DNA of 45,960 nucleotides, from assembly GCA_028290545.1 (NCBI GenBank), contig JAQGJP010000076.1, positions 1 through 45,960 of the forward strand. The letters are read 5' to 3'. This document shows, piece by piece, positions 32,961-41,555 of this stretch. Below the pieces are notes generated by a model, which was not told the DNA's origin, made no database searches, and saw only the letters and a list, made by a program, of their open reading frames with translations. Both the position numbers and the translations under genes were made by a program. This stretch comes from Rhizobium sp. (GTDB lineage Bacteria > Pseudomonadota > Alphaproteobacteria > Rhizobiales > Rhizobiaceae). Positions within the stretch are counted from its first letter, which is position 1, and every line of letters starts with the position of its first letter.

Positions 32961-34181
32961 TTAATGTTTCCGGGGCATTTTTGGCAGGAACACTGTCAAC
33001 AGGCCGAGCAGTGGCAGATACGAGCAGACGTGATAGACCAGAACGATGCCGTCCTTGCCGTGACTGTCGGCAAGGCTGCCCAGCAGTGCTGCTCCAAGGC
33101 CACCCGCGCCGAAGGCGAAGCCGAAGAAGATGCCCGCGATCAGGCCCACGCGGCCCGGCACCAGTTCCTGCGCGAAGACCACGATCGCCGAAAAGGCCGA
33201 AGCGAAGATCAGGCCGATGACGACGCTCAATATGCAGGTCCAGAGCAGGTTGGCATAGGGCAGCATCAAAGCGAACGGGATGACGCCGAGGATCGAGAAC
33301 CAGATGACGAAGCGGGCGCCGAAGCGGTCGCCGATCGGGCCGCCCAGGAAGGTGCCGGCGGCAACCGATCCCAGGAACAGGAACAGCATCAGCTGGGAAT
33401 CCGCTATGCTCATGCCGAACCGGTCGATCACATAGAAGGTGAAATAGCTTGAGATGCTCGACATATAGACGTTCTTGGTCGCCGTCAGCAGCACGAGGAT
33501 CAGGAATGCCCAGAGCACGCGGTTCTGCGGCAGGGGCAGGGTGCGGCTCACCGCGGGCCCGGCAGCGGACTGCTTGCGGTGCTCCACATACCAGCGGCCG
33601 ACCCAGGAGAGCAGAAGCACGCCGACCATGGCGATGACCGAGAGCCATGCGACACTGCCCTGGCCGTTCGGCAGCACGATAAACGCAGCAATCAGCGGTC
33701 CTATCGCCTGGCCGGCATTGCCGCCGACCTGGAACAGCGATTGCGCAAAACCATGCCGTCCGCCGGAGGCGAGGCGGGCGATACGCGAGGATTCGGGATG
33801 GAAGACGGCCGAGCCGAAACCGATCAGGCTTGCAGCCACCAGCAGGACGGTGAAATTATGAGCGTTGCCGAGCAGGATCAGGCCGAAAAAAGTGGAGGCC
33901 ATGCCGACCGGCAGCGCGTAGGGCATTGCCTTCTTGTCGGTGACGATGCCGACGACCGGCTGCAGCAGCGACGCAGTGATCTGGAAAGTCAGCGTCAAGA
34001 GGCCGATCTGGCTGAAACTGAGATCGTAGTTCTGCTGGAACAGCGGATAGAGCGATGCGAGCAGCGATTGCATGATGTCGTTCAGCAGGTGGCCGAAGCT
34101 CACCGCGAACAGGATCGAGAGCGTTGCCTTCTGAAACCGCGGGACCGCTGCCGTTGCTTCCGTTTCCATCGCCACTGCCAT
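32961..34181 (-). CDS. MFS transporter, Fsr (fosmidomycin resistance)-like
   Basis: A 406-residue, 12-helix major facilitator transporter. It has FAVSFGHLLNDIMQSLLASLYPL, TFQITASLLQPVVG and FGSAVFHPESSRIARLASGGRHGFAQSLFQVGGNAGQAIGPL. These are hallmark stretches of the Fsr family, which exports fosmidomycin and other toxic compounds. The ATG at 34181 has AAGGAGAT upstream and is preferred to an in-frame start at 34205. It is divergent from an AraC gene that probably controls it. Confidence 0.9.
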   Translation of the reverse strand: MAVAMETEATAAVPRFQKATLSILFAVSFGHLLNDIMQSLLASLYPLFQQNYDLSFSQIGLLTLTFQITASLLQPVVGIVTDKKAMPYALPVGMASTFFGLILLGNAHNFTVLLVAASLIGFGSAVFHPESSRIARLASGGRHGFAQSLFQVGGNAGQAIGPLIAAFIVLPNGQGSVAWLSVIAMVGVLLLSWVGRWYVEHRKQSAAGPAVSRTLPLPQNRVLWAFLILVLLTATKNVYMSSISSYFTFYVIDRFGMSIADSQLMLFLFLGSVAAGTFLGGPIGDRFGARFVIWFSILGVIPFALMLPYANLLWTCILSVVIGLIFASAFSAIVVFAQELVPGRVGLIAGIFFGFAFGAGGLGAALLGSLADSHGKDGIVLVYHVCSYLPLLGLLTVFLPKMPRKH

Positions 34182-34296
34182 GGGAATATCTCCTTGATCG
34201 CCCACTCTTCCGGCGGGATCGTGTTCCGTTGTTTACATGCCTTGCCGATGACCTGCTTTTGTGTTTTGGTCGAATTGTTTTGCGATTGGGCCAAAT

Positions 34297-35133
34297 ATGG
34301 AAGCTTTATCCCGGCAGGTGCTCACCCGTCTTTATCAGGATCATCTCCGCGATCTCAGCTGGATCGAGGGTGCGAATGGCGATGTCGTCGTCCACGGCAG
34401 CGATTACCCGGCCGGCCATATGGTGCCAAGCCATATCCATCGGCGGACGCAGCTTCTTTGCGTTTTTGCAGGCGTCGTGCTGGTCGAAACCGCGCGCGGC
34501 CGCTGGATGATCCCGCCGGGACATGCATTGTTGATTCCGCCCGCGCTGCATCACGCCGTCGAGATGCTGAGCGACGTGACGATGAAATCGGTTTATGTGA
34601 CGTCAGCGCATGCAAGCCTGGTCAACGATCGGCCACAGGTACTCGAAGTGACCGATCTTGCCCGCAGCCTGCTGCTGGAAGCAATCCGCCTTCAGGACGA
34701 ACTGATCGACAGCCGCAAATCCGAGCTGGTGTTGACGCTTCTGGTCGAGGAAATACTGGAGCTGGAGGTTAGACCACTTGGCCTGCCTTTTCCGTCCGAC
34801 CGGCGGCTCGTCGCGCTTTGCCGCGATTTCATGGCGAATCCGTCGCCCAACACCAGACTGGACGACTGGGCGGAAAGGCTCGCCATGAGCAGGCGTACCT
34901 TCACGCGCTTCTTCCGGCAGGAAACCGGCATCAGTTTCGTGACCTGGCGGCAACAGGCGAGCGTGTTCGCATGCCTGCCTCGCCTCGCCGAGGGATTGTC
35001 GGTGACCGAGGTCGCTCTCGAGGCTGGCTATGAGAGCGCGGCTGCATTCACGACGATGTTCCGGCGCATGCTTGACACGACGCCGCGCAGCTATATGGCA
35101 AGCGGTAGGTCGTTCGACCGGAAATACCGCTAG
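34297..35133 (+). CDS. AraC-family transcriptional regulator, cupin type
   Basis: A 278-residue regulator with an N-terminal cupin sensor (HGSDYPAGHMVPSHIHRRTQLLCVFAG and GRWMIPPGHALLIPP). The C-terminal AraC domain has LDDWAERLAMSRRTFTRFFRQETGISFVTWRQQ and VTEVALEAGYESAAAFTTMFRRMLDTTPRSY. The layout fits the NimR/YdeO-like subgroup that sits divergent from MFS exporters. The ATG at 34297 begins at the usual place for the family; an in-frame GTG at 34261 is less likely. It is divergent from the Fsr-like gene. Confidence 0.9.
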   Translation: MEALSRQVLTRLYQDHLRDLSWIEGANGDVVVHGSDYPAGHMVPSHIHRRTQLLCVFAGVVLVETARGRWMIPPGHALLIPPALHHAVEMLSDVTMKSVYVTSAHASLVNDRPQVLEVTDLARSLLLEAIRLQDELIDSRKSELVLTLLVEEILELEVRPLGLPFPSDRRLVALCRDFMANPSPNTRLDDWAERLAMSRRTFTRFFRQETGISFVTWRQQASVFACLPRLAEGLSVTEVALEAGYESAAAFTTMFRRMLDTTPRSYMASGRSFDRKYR

Positions 35134-35306
35134 AAGTTTTATTGTATGCCCTGATTTTCGACTGGGCAGCGGATTCTTAACGATAAATATTGAAGAGAGC
35201 CGGCTTCAGTTGCAGATGTTAGCGAAATCGTGACCGGTTGGAATTACCAACGAATCCTGAGACCTGCATTGGAAGAGTTGGACAGAGGTCCAACTTGTAT
35301 GATCTC

Positions 35307-36872
35307 ATGGACAAGCCGATGGATAAGTTGGGAAAGTTTTATATGCGTCACCGTGTCGGCATCCACGACCTGACAATTCTTGTCGCCCTCACATGCGTGC
35401 TCACCTACGTCGCTTTCGCGGTCGATATTTTCACAACGGAAGGTCAGGTGACGAAGGCGGAGCAAACGCTCGAGCTCGACGAAGTGTTGCTGCTTGGGGT
35501 GGTGCTCACGGTTGGTCTGTTGATTTTCGGTATTCGCCGCTATCTGGAGCAAAGGAACGAGATCAGGAGGAGGAGGGCGGCTGAGCGCTATGCGCACGAG
35601 CTTGCGTTTCAGGATCCGCTGACGTCGCTTGCCAATCGCCGGCAGTTCGGCAATAGCCTGATGGTCGCCTGTGCATCCTTGCCGGCTACCGGCTCGGCGC
35701 ATGCTGTCCTGATGCTCGACCTCAACGGTTTCAAGCAGATCAATGACAGCTACGGTCACGGCATCGGCGACGAGGCATTGATCATCGTCGCCCAGCGATT
35801 GCTGACAGCCGTGCGGCCAGGGGATCTGGTCGCACGGCTGGGCGGCGACGAGTTCATCATTCTGGCGCAGCACCTGCGCGGTCCCGAGGCCGCCAGCCAG
35901 ATCGCCGCGCGGATCATTGAGGCGCTGGCCGAGCCGGTCACAACCGGCAGGATCCAGCATCAGATCGGCACGGGCATCGGCGTTGCGCTCATCCCGTTCG
36001 ATGCCGACAGGCCCAGCGAGATCATGCGCAAGGCCGACGTGGCGCTCTATCGCGCCAAGGCGGAGCGGCGCTCGGCCGTGCGCTTTTTCGAAGAGGACAT
36101 GGACCGGGCAGTCCGCGAGCGCGGAGATATGGAACGGTCGTTGAAGCTGGCGATGGCTGAGGGCGACATCGAGCCGCGTTTCCGCCCCACCACGGATCTC
36201 AGAAGCGGGATGGTCGTGGGCTTCGAAGTGTTTCCGTGCTGGACTGCCAAAGGCGGCGAGGAGATTGCGCCCGAGCGTTTTCTGCCGGCCGCAGAGGAAA
36301 GCGGATTGATCCATGAACTGGCAGCGATGATGCTCAGAAAGGCATGTGCGGCGGCGCGCAGCTGGCCCGGTCATGTGACGCTGGCGATCGATGTGCTGCC
36401 GAGCCAGATCAAGGACGTCAATCTTGGTCTGACGATCCTCGGCATCCTGCATTCCGAACAGTTCGACACACGCAGACTGGAGCTGGAAGTCTCCGAAAGC
36501 ACGGTCGTTCGCGATCTCGATTCCGCCAAGGCGGCGCTCGGACCGCTGCGCGCCGCGGGTGTCAGGATCACGCTCGACAACTTTGGCACCGGTTATTCCA
36601 ACCTCTACCACATGCAGGAATTCAAGTTCGACAAGGTCAAGATCGACCGGCGGTTCACCGATAAATTCGATGCCGATGACACCGATCGGATGGTTCGGGC
36701 GCTGGCCGGTCTCGGCCAGGGGCTCGGCATGGTGGTCAGCGCGGAAGGCATCGATGGCAGCAATTCGCGCGCCACGCTCCTCAATTCCGGCGTGCAACAA
36801 GCGCAGTCGTCTGCGCCGCTGGTTTCGATGAACGAAGCAAATGACCTGTTTCTGGAGCGCCGGATTTCCTGA
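35307..36872 (+). CDS. Membrane GGDEF protein with degenerate EAL domain
   Basis: A 521-residue protein. Two membrane segments (LTILVALTCVLTYVAFAVDIF and VLLLGVVLTVGLLIFGI) flank a short loop, followed by a GGDEF domain (about 100-260) and an EAL-like domain (about 280-510). GGDEF is intact at 179-183 (RLGGDEF), preceded by LDLNGFKQINDSYGH. In the EAL part the motif is EVF (307-309) where active enzymes have EAL; EVSES replaces EITES, and DNFGTGYSNL replaces DDFGTGYSSL. Loss of these metal-binding residues suggests no phosphodiesterase activity, leaving a cyclase with a sensor or binding domain. ATGs at 35307, 35319 and 35343 are all possible starts. Confidence 0.85.
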   Translation: MDKPMDKLGKFYMRHRVGIHDLTILVALTCVLTYVAFAVDIFTTEGQVTKAEQTLELDEVLLLGVVLTVGLLIFGIRRYLEQRNEIRRRRAAERYAHELAFQDPLTSLANRRQFGNSLMVACASLPATGSAHAVLMLDLNGFKQINDSYGHGIGDEALIIVAQRLLTAVRPGDLVARLGGDEFIILAQHLRGPEAASQIAARIIEALAEPVTTGRIQHQIGTGIGVALIPFDADRPSEIMRKADVALYRAKAERRSAVRFFEEDMDRAVRERGDMERSLKLAMAEGDIEPRFRPTTDLRSGMVVGFEVFPCWTAKGGEEIAPERFLPAAEESGLIHELAAMMLRKACAAARSWPGHVTLAIDVLPSQIKDVNLGLTILGILHSEQFDTRRLELEVSESTVVRDLDSAKAALGPLRAAGVRITLDNFGTGYSNLYHMQEFKFDKVKIDRRFTDKFDADDTDRMVRALAGLGQGLGMVVSAEGIDGSNSRATLLNSGVQQAQSSAPLVSMNEANDLFLERRIS

Positions 36873-36994
36873 GCCGCGTGGTGTCATAGCCGGGCAAGCA
36901 GGGTCACGAACATCAGCATGCCCGTCCGCTCGATACGATTGCCGGGAGGAGGACTGCCGTGCAGGCGACGATCATTTTTGCCTGGTTCCCGGCA

Positions 36995-37111
36995 TCAGGG
37001 CGTCGGCCTGGAAAACGGCAGCGTGCCGAAGGCGAGGATGGCGATGAAGGCGAAGGCGATGAAGACCGTCACGGCGGTATTTCCTGATTCAATGCCGTCT
37101 CCATGTGCCAT
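36995..37111 (-). CDS. Possible 38-residue single-pass membrane protein
   Basis: A short minus-strand frame encodes MAHGDGIESG, then NTAVTVFIAFAFIAILAFG, then a short polar tail: a clean single transmembrane helix. A longer reading from 37213 is Cys- and Pro-rich and looks non-coding. It lies just downstream of another small membrane-protein gene on the same strand. No family recognised; the ribosome site is weak. Confidence 0.4.
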   Translation of the reverse strand: MAHGDGIESGNTAVTVFIAFAFIAILAFGTLPFSRPTP

Positions 37112-37209
37112 CTTGTCAGGCAGCGCGGTGTTCCGCGGGGAACAGGGCCGGCAAAGCCGTTTGCAGAATGCGCGTTGGTCGAGATCGATCATGCCGGCGG
37201 CGGGGGGAT

Positions 37210-37476
37210 TCAAAGTGTCCCTGCATTTTGCAGCCGATTAACGAAAAGCACGCCCGCTGCCGTGATAATCATGAGGGCCGCCAGGAAAAAAATCCAAGCG
37301 TAGCGCGACCGGCCTGAAGGTCGCTGTTCCTTGATCAGCAGCAAGGGGATGGCAACAATGCAGAGCACGGTCCCGAACAGCAGCCACTGCCACGGCTCGC
37401 GGCCTTTCCACATGGCGATTCCGGCGGTCAGCAGTCCTATCGCCACTGCGGTCATAAACAGTAATACCGATGTCAT
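37210..37476 (-). CDS. Small membrane protein of unknown function
   Basis: An 88-residue protein with three likely membrane segments: VLLFMTAVAIGLLTAGIAM, WQWLLFGTVLCIVAIPLLLI and YAWIFFLAALMIITAAGVLFV, with a basic loop (KEQRPSGRSR) between the last two. The ATG at 37476 has GGGGA upstream; the in-frame start at 37497 would add seven residues. No family recognised. It and the 38-residue ORF are the last chromosomal genes before the island. Confidence 0.6.
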   Translation of the reverse strand: MTSVLLFMTAVAIGLLTAGIAMWKGREPWQWLLFGTVLCIVAIPLLLIKEQRPSGRSRYAWIFFLAALMIITAAGVLFVNRLQNAGTL

Positions 37477-37667
37477 AGATCCAATCCCCGGCACCACTGG
37501 TGGGCGCCCAATTCCAGACAGCCATCAGCCGTCGTATTTCGATCACGCCCTCGCAAAGAGGTTGGCCGGTGATAGGGCAAAGGCGTGCAAAGAGGAAGGC
37601 GCGCCAGCAAACCTAGGACGACTTTCAAGCCAGGGACTGCGACAACGGCGGAAAGGCAGGATCGTTA

Positions 37668-37683
37668 TGGTGCGGACGACGGG
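37668..37683 (-). other. Candidate attachment site: tRNA-like 3' end at the island border
   Basis: On the minus strand this reads CCCGTCGTCCGCACCA, which looks like the last acceptor-stem bases of a tRNA plus CCA. The bases upstream of it (toward the island) do not continue as a tRNA, so only a 3' fragment is present. It lies 150 bp before the integrase gene, where base composition turns AT-rich. The rest of the 37477-37833 gap shows no gene; the AT-rich part (about 37685-37830) probably holds integrase promoters and arm sites. Confidence 0.4.
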
Positions 37684-37833
37684 CACATAAACACGATATC
37701 AACTCTTATCAGTTGCAATCAACGAGCCTCAAAGTGATGAAAAATCAAGGAAGTTCTTGTTTCGTTCAACGTCATGCGCTATCACTCTAACTCAATCCAT
37801 AGTATTCCTAAAGGTGGGTAGAGGGGTGGACGA

Positions 37834-39033
37834 ATGGCGAGGCCATTACACAAGCTTTCTGCGTTCGAAGTAAAGAACGCCGTTGCCGGAAAGTATTCGG
37901 ACGGAGGTGGCCTTTGGCTTCATAAGCGCGTGGACGGCGGTTCGCAGTGGTTTATGCGCTTTACGGTACATGGACGCCGACGCGAGATGGGCCTCGGCTC
38001 CGCTACGGAAGTCACGCTCAAAGAAGCGCGGCAGGCTGCGGATCGATGCCGCTCAATGATCCGAGATAACCTTGATCCGATCAAGGTGCGCGATCGTGAA
38101 CGCCGGGACGCCAAAAAGAATATTCACCTTCTGCGGGACATCGCCAAAGATGCCTTCGAAAGCCGGAAGGCCGAGTTGAAAGATGACGGCGTCGCCGGCC
38201 GATGGTTCAGTCCGCTCGAACTCCATATTTTGCCGAAACTCGGAGCGGTGCCTGTCGGAGAAATCGACCAGAAGGACGTTCGAGACACGCTTCTACCCAT
38301 CTGGCATTCCAAGGCCGAGACAGCAAAGAAAGCGATGGACAGGCTCAAGATCTGCTTGAAGCATGCTGCGGCTCTGGGATTGACGGTCGACCTCCAGGCC
38401 ACGGACAAGGCGAGGGCGCTTCTCGGGAAGCAGCGCCACAAGCCCGAGAACATACCCGCGCTTCCATGGCACGAGGTTCCGGACTACTATGCTTCCCTCT
38501 GCGACGGCACAGTCACGCACCTCGCGCTTAGGCTGCTCATCCTAACCGGAGTGAGATCGGGGCCTCTCCGCAGCATCCGCGAAGAACAAATAGACGGTGA
38601 CATTTGGACAATCCCCGCTGAGGCTATGAAAGGTCGGAAGGACGCGACGGTAAATTTTAGGGTTCCGCTATCCGTAGAAGCGCTCAATGTCATCCAAGGT
38701 GCTCGACAGCACGCGCGCGGTGGCTTTCTCTTCCCTAGCGTGAGAGTGGGCGTAATTTCCGACATGACCATGTCCATGGTGATGAAGCGTGCCAACATGA
38801 AAGCTCGGCCGCACGGGTTCAGGTCAAGCCTTCGGGACTGGCTGGCAGAGGCGACAGATGCACCCCATGAGGTTGCCGAGACCATGCTCGGCCATACGGT
38901 CGGCGGTAGCGTCGAGCGTGCTTATAGAAGAACTGACTTCCTCGATCAGCGGCGCAAGTTGGTCGAACGTTGGGCGCAGCACGTGAAGGGGGCGGGCCAG
39001 GGCGTCATTCTGTTCGCCAAGAGAGGATCGTAA
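37834..39033 (+). CDS. Tyrosine-type site-specific integrase
   Basis: A 399-residue phage/island integrase of the P4-like type. The N-terminal DUF4102 domain has KLSAFEVKNAVAGKYSDGGGLWLHKR and GRRREMGLGS. A SAM-like core-binding domain covers about 95-190. In the catalytic domain the residues are Arg in TGVRSGPLRSIR, HGFRSSLRDWLAE (His-x-x-Arg), LGHTV and Tyr in VERAYRRTDF. In many relatives the first site reads RxxE; here Leu-Arg-Ser follows, so a neighbouring residue differs. It reads into the island, away from the candidate att site. Confidence 0.93.
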   Translation: MARPLHKLSAFEVKNAVAGKYSDGGGLWLHKRVDGGSQWFMRFTVHGRRREMGLGSATEVTLKEARQAADRCRSMIRDNLDPIKVRDRERRDAKKNIHLLRDIAKDAFESRKAELKDDGVAGRWFSPLELHILPKLGAVPVGEIDQKDVRDTLLPIWHSKAETAKKAMDRLKICLKHAAALGLTVDLQATDKARALLGKQRHKPENIPALPWHEVPDYYASLCDGTVTHLALRLLILTGVRSGPLRSIREEQIDGDIWTIPAEAMKGRKDATVNFRVPLSVEALNVIQGARQHARGGFLFPSVRVGVISDMTMSMVMKRANMKARPHGFRSSLRDWLAEATDAPHEVAETMLGHTVGGSVERAYRRTDFLDQRRKLVERWAQHVKGAGQGVILFAKRGS

Positions 39034-39036
39034 TAG

Positions 39037-39738
39037 ATGTTTTACAAGGACGGCTTCCTTACGCCGGCGATGGTTCGACGCCGGCTTTTTGCTACCGCTG
39101 GACAACGTGGCGTAGATCTCACGACATTAACACGGGAACAACGTGTCGAATACGGCGCTAGGGAATTCTGGTTATTTGCGTCTAATATAGACTGCGTCTA
39201 CCTTTTGAATCCGTCGGGTGACGTCATCAAGGCAAGCGGATCATGGATTTGTATCCCTCTCGATGTCAGCAAGCCTTATGGCTTTAATTTTACTGTTAGA
39301 TTCGGGATCCTTGGTGGGCAGGACATTTCTAACTGGAAAGACAAAATACCGGTGAACAGAGTCCTTATGGCCATTTCAGTCTTCTTCGTTTGGCCACTTG
39401 TGATTTTCGATATGCTAGTCAAGTTTCTATATAGTCGGATAGCGTTTGGTAAATTCAGAGGTTTGGCAATTATGTTTTCTGAGGAACAACTGAACCAATA
39501 TCTTCGTGATAATGAGCAAGGCGGAGAACGCGATGCTCCGGAAATCCAGATATCTTCTGAAAAGTTGGCTGCGGACAAAATTATAGAATGGTTTGACTCG
39601 GGTCTCATTCGCTCAAAGTCTGAGGCAAAAGATATGCTCGGCCAAAATTTATCAGTGCGTGCTTTTGGAAGGGCGTGGGTTCGAGCTAGTGAGAAAAGAA
39701 GCGAACTTTCAAGACCCGGCCGGCGATCCGCGGAGTAA
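39037..39738 (+). CDS. Hypothetical membrane-associated protein of the island
   Basis: No family recognised. The 233-residue protein starts three nucleotides after the integrase stop and may be co-transcribed with it. One strong hydrophobic segment (VLMAISVFFVWPLVIFDMLVKFLY) lies near residues 109-132 and would anchor it in the membrane. The C-terminal part is soluble and charged (SEEQLNQYLRDNEQGG, then KIIEWFDSGLIRSKSEAKDMLG). Base use is clearly richer in A and T than in the chromosomal genes, which suggests recent acquisition. It could be island cargo. Confidence 0.7.
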   Translation: MFYKDGFLTPAMVRRRLFATAGQRGVDLTTLTREQRVEYGAREFWLFASNIDCVYLLNPSGDVIKASGSWICIPLDVSKPYGFNFTVRFGILGGQDISNWKDKIPVNRVLMAISVFFVWPLVIFDMLVKFLYSRIAFGKFRGLAIMFSEEQLNQYLRDNEQGGERDAPEIQISSEKLAADKIIEWFDSGLIRSKSEAKDMLGQNLSVRAFGRAWVRASEKRSELSRPGRRSAE

Positions 39739-39841
39739 TCTCAACGCCCGTATCGAAACAAAAAATTAATCGTGACGCCTATTAGTTCTCAGTTCGTTCT
39801 AACATCTTGCATCTCGTATCAACACGTTACGAGGCACAGAA

Positions 39842-40039
39842 ATGGAAATCACCGACCCCCTTCTAACTGCACCGGAGTGTGCTTCTCGACTAAGTGTTAG
39901 CTTGCCGACCTTCTGGCGTAGGGTAGCTGACAATACGGTACCAAAGCCCCTGAAAATCGGTGGCCTTTCCCGCTGGCCTCGGTCTGACATCGACAACGTC
40001 GTAGAATCGCTAAAGGCGGCTCGCGGGGTGGCCGCGTGA
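39842..40039 (+). CDS. AlpA-like helix-turn-helix regulator
   Basis: A 65-residue protein of the AlpA/excisionase (MerR-like HTH) type. It has LLTAPECASRLSVSLPTFWRRVAD for the helix-turn-helix and PKPLKIGGLSRWPRSDIDNVV for the wing. Such proteins activate integrase or excision genes of P4-like islands. The start overlaps none of the upstream gene; the 39739-39841 gap is AT-rich and may hold its promoter. The stop overlaps the following GTG. Confidence 0.85.
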   Translation: MEITDPLLTAPECASRLSVSLPTFWRRVADNTVPKPLKIGGLSRWPRSDIDNVVESLKAARGVAA

Positions 40040-40263
40040 CAGCCGACGTCGAAAATCAACTGGCCGCTTGGGATCGCTATGCTGCCGCGAGACACCGCGC
40101 AGATGAGACCTTGCGTTTCGAGGATGGCAAGGCCGCTGTTTTGGCTTGGAAAGAATTTGCCAACTGCTACTTGGATGACGACCGCAAGTTTGCCCTTGAA
40201 AACGGTCAGGCCAACGTCATCCGATTTCCTGTGCGCCGTGCTGTAGTTGGGCGCCATGACTGA
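40036..40263 (+). CDS. Small hypothetical island protein
   Basis: No family recognised. A 75-residue, mostly helical and charged protein (ENQLAAWDRYAAARHRADETLRF, then ENGQANVIRFPVRRAV). The GTG start overlaps the AlpA-like stop (GTGA), and the stop overlaps the next ORF, so translational coupling supports it. Confidence 0.65.
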   Translation: MTADVENQLAAWDRYAAARHRADETLRFEDGKAAVLAWKEFANCYLDDDRKFALENGQANVIRFPVRRAVVGRHD

Positions 40264-40462
40264 CCGCCTTTCCCACGCCGACATGACTGCAGGCATACAG
40301 AAGATGGTGGCCGCCAAAGCTGGCTGGTTGGAGACGTTCTCTGAGGGCGCGAAGAAGCGCCCCGATCACGAACTCGAAACTCAACGTAGTCATTTGCAGG
40401 TCCTTGAGCAGGCCGTTGAAGATTATCAACGCGCCGCCAACCGCCCGGTTCGGAGTGCTTAG
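40256..40462 (+). CDS. Small hypothetical island protein
   Basis: No family recognised. A 68-residue helical protein (MTDRLSHADMTAGIQKMVAAKAG, then ETQRSHLQVLEQAVEDYQRAA). The ATG overlaps the previous stop by eight bases, and the ParB-like gene starts two bases after its stop. The coupling supports a real gene. Confidence 0.6.
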   Translation: MTDRLSHADMTAGIQKMVAAKAGWLETFSEGAKKRPDHELETQRSHLQVLEQAVEDYQRAANRPVRSA

Positions 40463-40463
40463 A

Positions 40464-41552
40464 ATGGATATTCTGGTCGATATTCCCCTCGACGACATAG
40501 ACCAAAGCGGACGCATCCGGCAGGCCGATCCTGTCCAGGTCGAGGCTTTGAGCAAGAGCATCCTTGAGGTTGGCTTGCTGAACCCAATTTCCGTTTGCCG
40601 ATCAGGCGATGGATATCGTCTCATTGCCGGTGGCAATCGGATCGAAGCATGCCGCCTAGCTGGCTTTCATGAAATCAAAGCTCGTATTTTTGATATGACC
40701 GACCTCGAACGGGTTATCGCCGAGTGCGACGAGAACCTCTGCGGCACGAAGCTTTCCGCATCCGAGGTAGCTCTCTTCACCGTTAAGCGCAAAGAGGCCT
40801 ACGAGGCGATCTATCCTGAGACCAAGCATGGTGGCGACGTCCGTTCGATCGAGTCGCAAAGTTTGCGACTTGAAAATACGGTGGATCGGTTCACTGCTAA
40901 TACGGCCAGCGCGACCGGCCAATCTGAAAGAACCGTCCAGCTTAATGCGGAACGCGGTGAGAAAGTAATAGCTGAAGCACTCGGACTGATCCGAGGCACC
41001 AAGTTCGACACTGGCGTTTATCTCGACAAAATTAAGCGCCTTTCCCCAAATGATCAGGTTACCGCAGTTAAACGGGATCTGGCGAACCTTCGGCGCGACG
41101 AGGTAAACGTCACTCGTCAGCAGGAAATGAAAGCCAGCCTGCCGCAGTCGGTAAAGGATTCAGAAGCGGCCAAAGCGGCGGCCAAGACGACGAGGAAGTC
41201 AGAATTGGTTGAGGCGTATCCGGAGCGGGTCGCCGAACTTGAGGAGGCGGCCCGCGATCTGGAAGCGGACGTCGCCGCGTTGAAGGCTGAGAACGAGAAG
41301 TTCGCCAGCATGAAGGCGCTGTTCATGCGTGGCGGATATGAGGCAGTCATTGCCGGCAAGGACGAAGAGATCCGCGCACTGAAAACGCGAGTGGCCAGCG
41401 AAAGCGAGGCAAAGGCGTCATATCTCCGAAGCTCTGAATTCTGGAAGGCCAAGGCGAAAGAACTCGGTTGGCGCGACACCCGATTTGACGACCAGCGCGA
41501 GCAACTGGCCGATGACGACCCGTTCTTCGCTATCGTTGACGCAGGAGCGTGA
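40464..41552 (+). CDS. ParB-like nuclease-domain protein
   Basis: A 362-residue protein. The N-terminal ParB/Srx-like domain (about 5-100) has IRQADPVQVEALSKSILEVGLLNPISV and the conserved box YRLIAGGNRIEACRLAGFHEI. A middle HTH-like part covers about 125-210. The C-terminal third is a coiled coil (VAELEEAARDLEADVAALKAENEK). GGAG precedes the ATG at 40464; the reading from 40404 overlaps the small ORF. In phages and islands such proteins act in replication, partition or transcription; the neighbouring helicase and primase suggest replication. Confidence 0.85.
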   Translation: MDILVDIPLDDIDQSGRIRQADPVQVEALSKSILEVGLLNPISVCRSGDGYRLIAGGNRIEACRLAGFHEIKARIFDMTDLERVIAECDENLCGTKLSASEVALFTVKRKEAYEAIYPETKHGGDVRSIESQSLRLENTVDRFTANTASATGQSERTVQLNAERGEKVIAEALGLIRGTKFDTGVYLDKIKRLSPNDQVTAVKRDLANLRRDEVNVTRQQEMKASLPQSVKDSEAAKAAAKTTRKSELVEAYPERVAELEEAARDLEADVAALKAENEKFASMKALFMRGGYEAVIAGKDEEIRALKTRVASESEAKASYLRSSEFWKAKAKELGWRDTRFDDQREQLADDDPFFAIVDAGA

Positions 41553-41555
41553 CAT

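Noticed and set aside
35244..36887. 547-codon minus-strand frame
   Set aside because: It is the shadow of the GGDEF-EAL gene.
37477..37833. Complete tRNA gene next to the integrase
   Set aside because: Only 16 bases resembling a tRNA 3' end are present; no T-arm, anticodon or D-arm could be folded.
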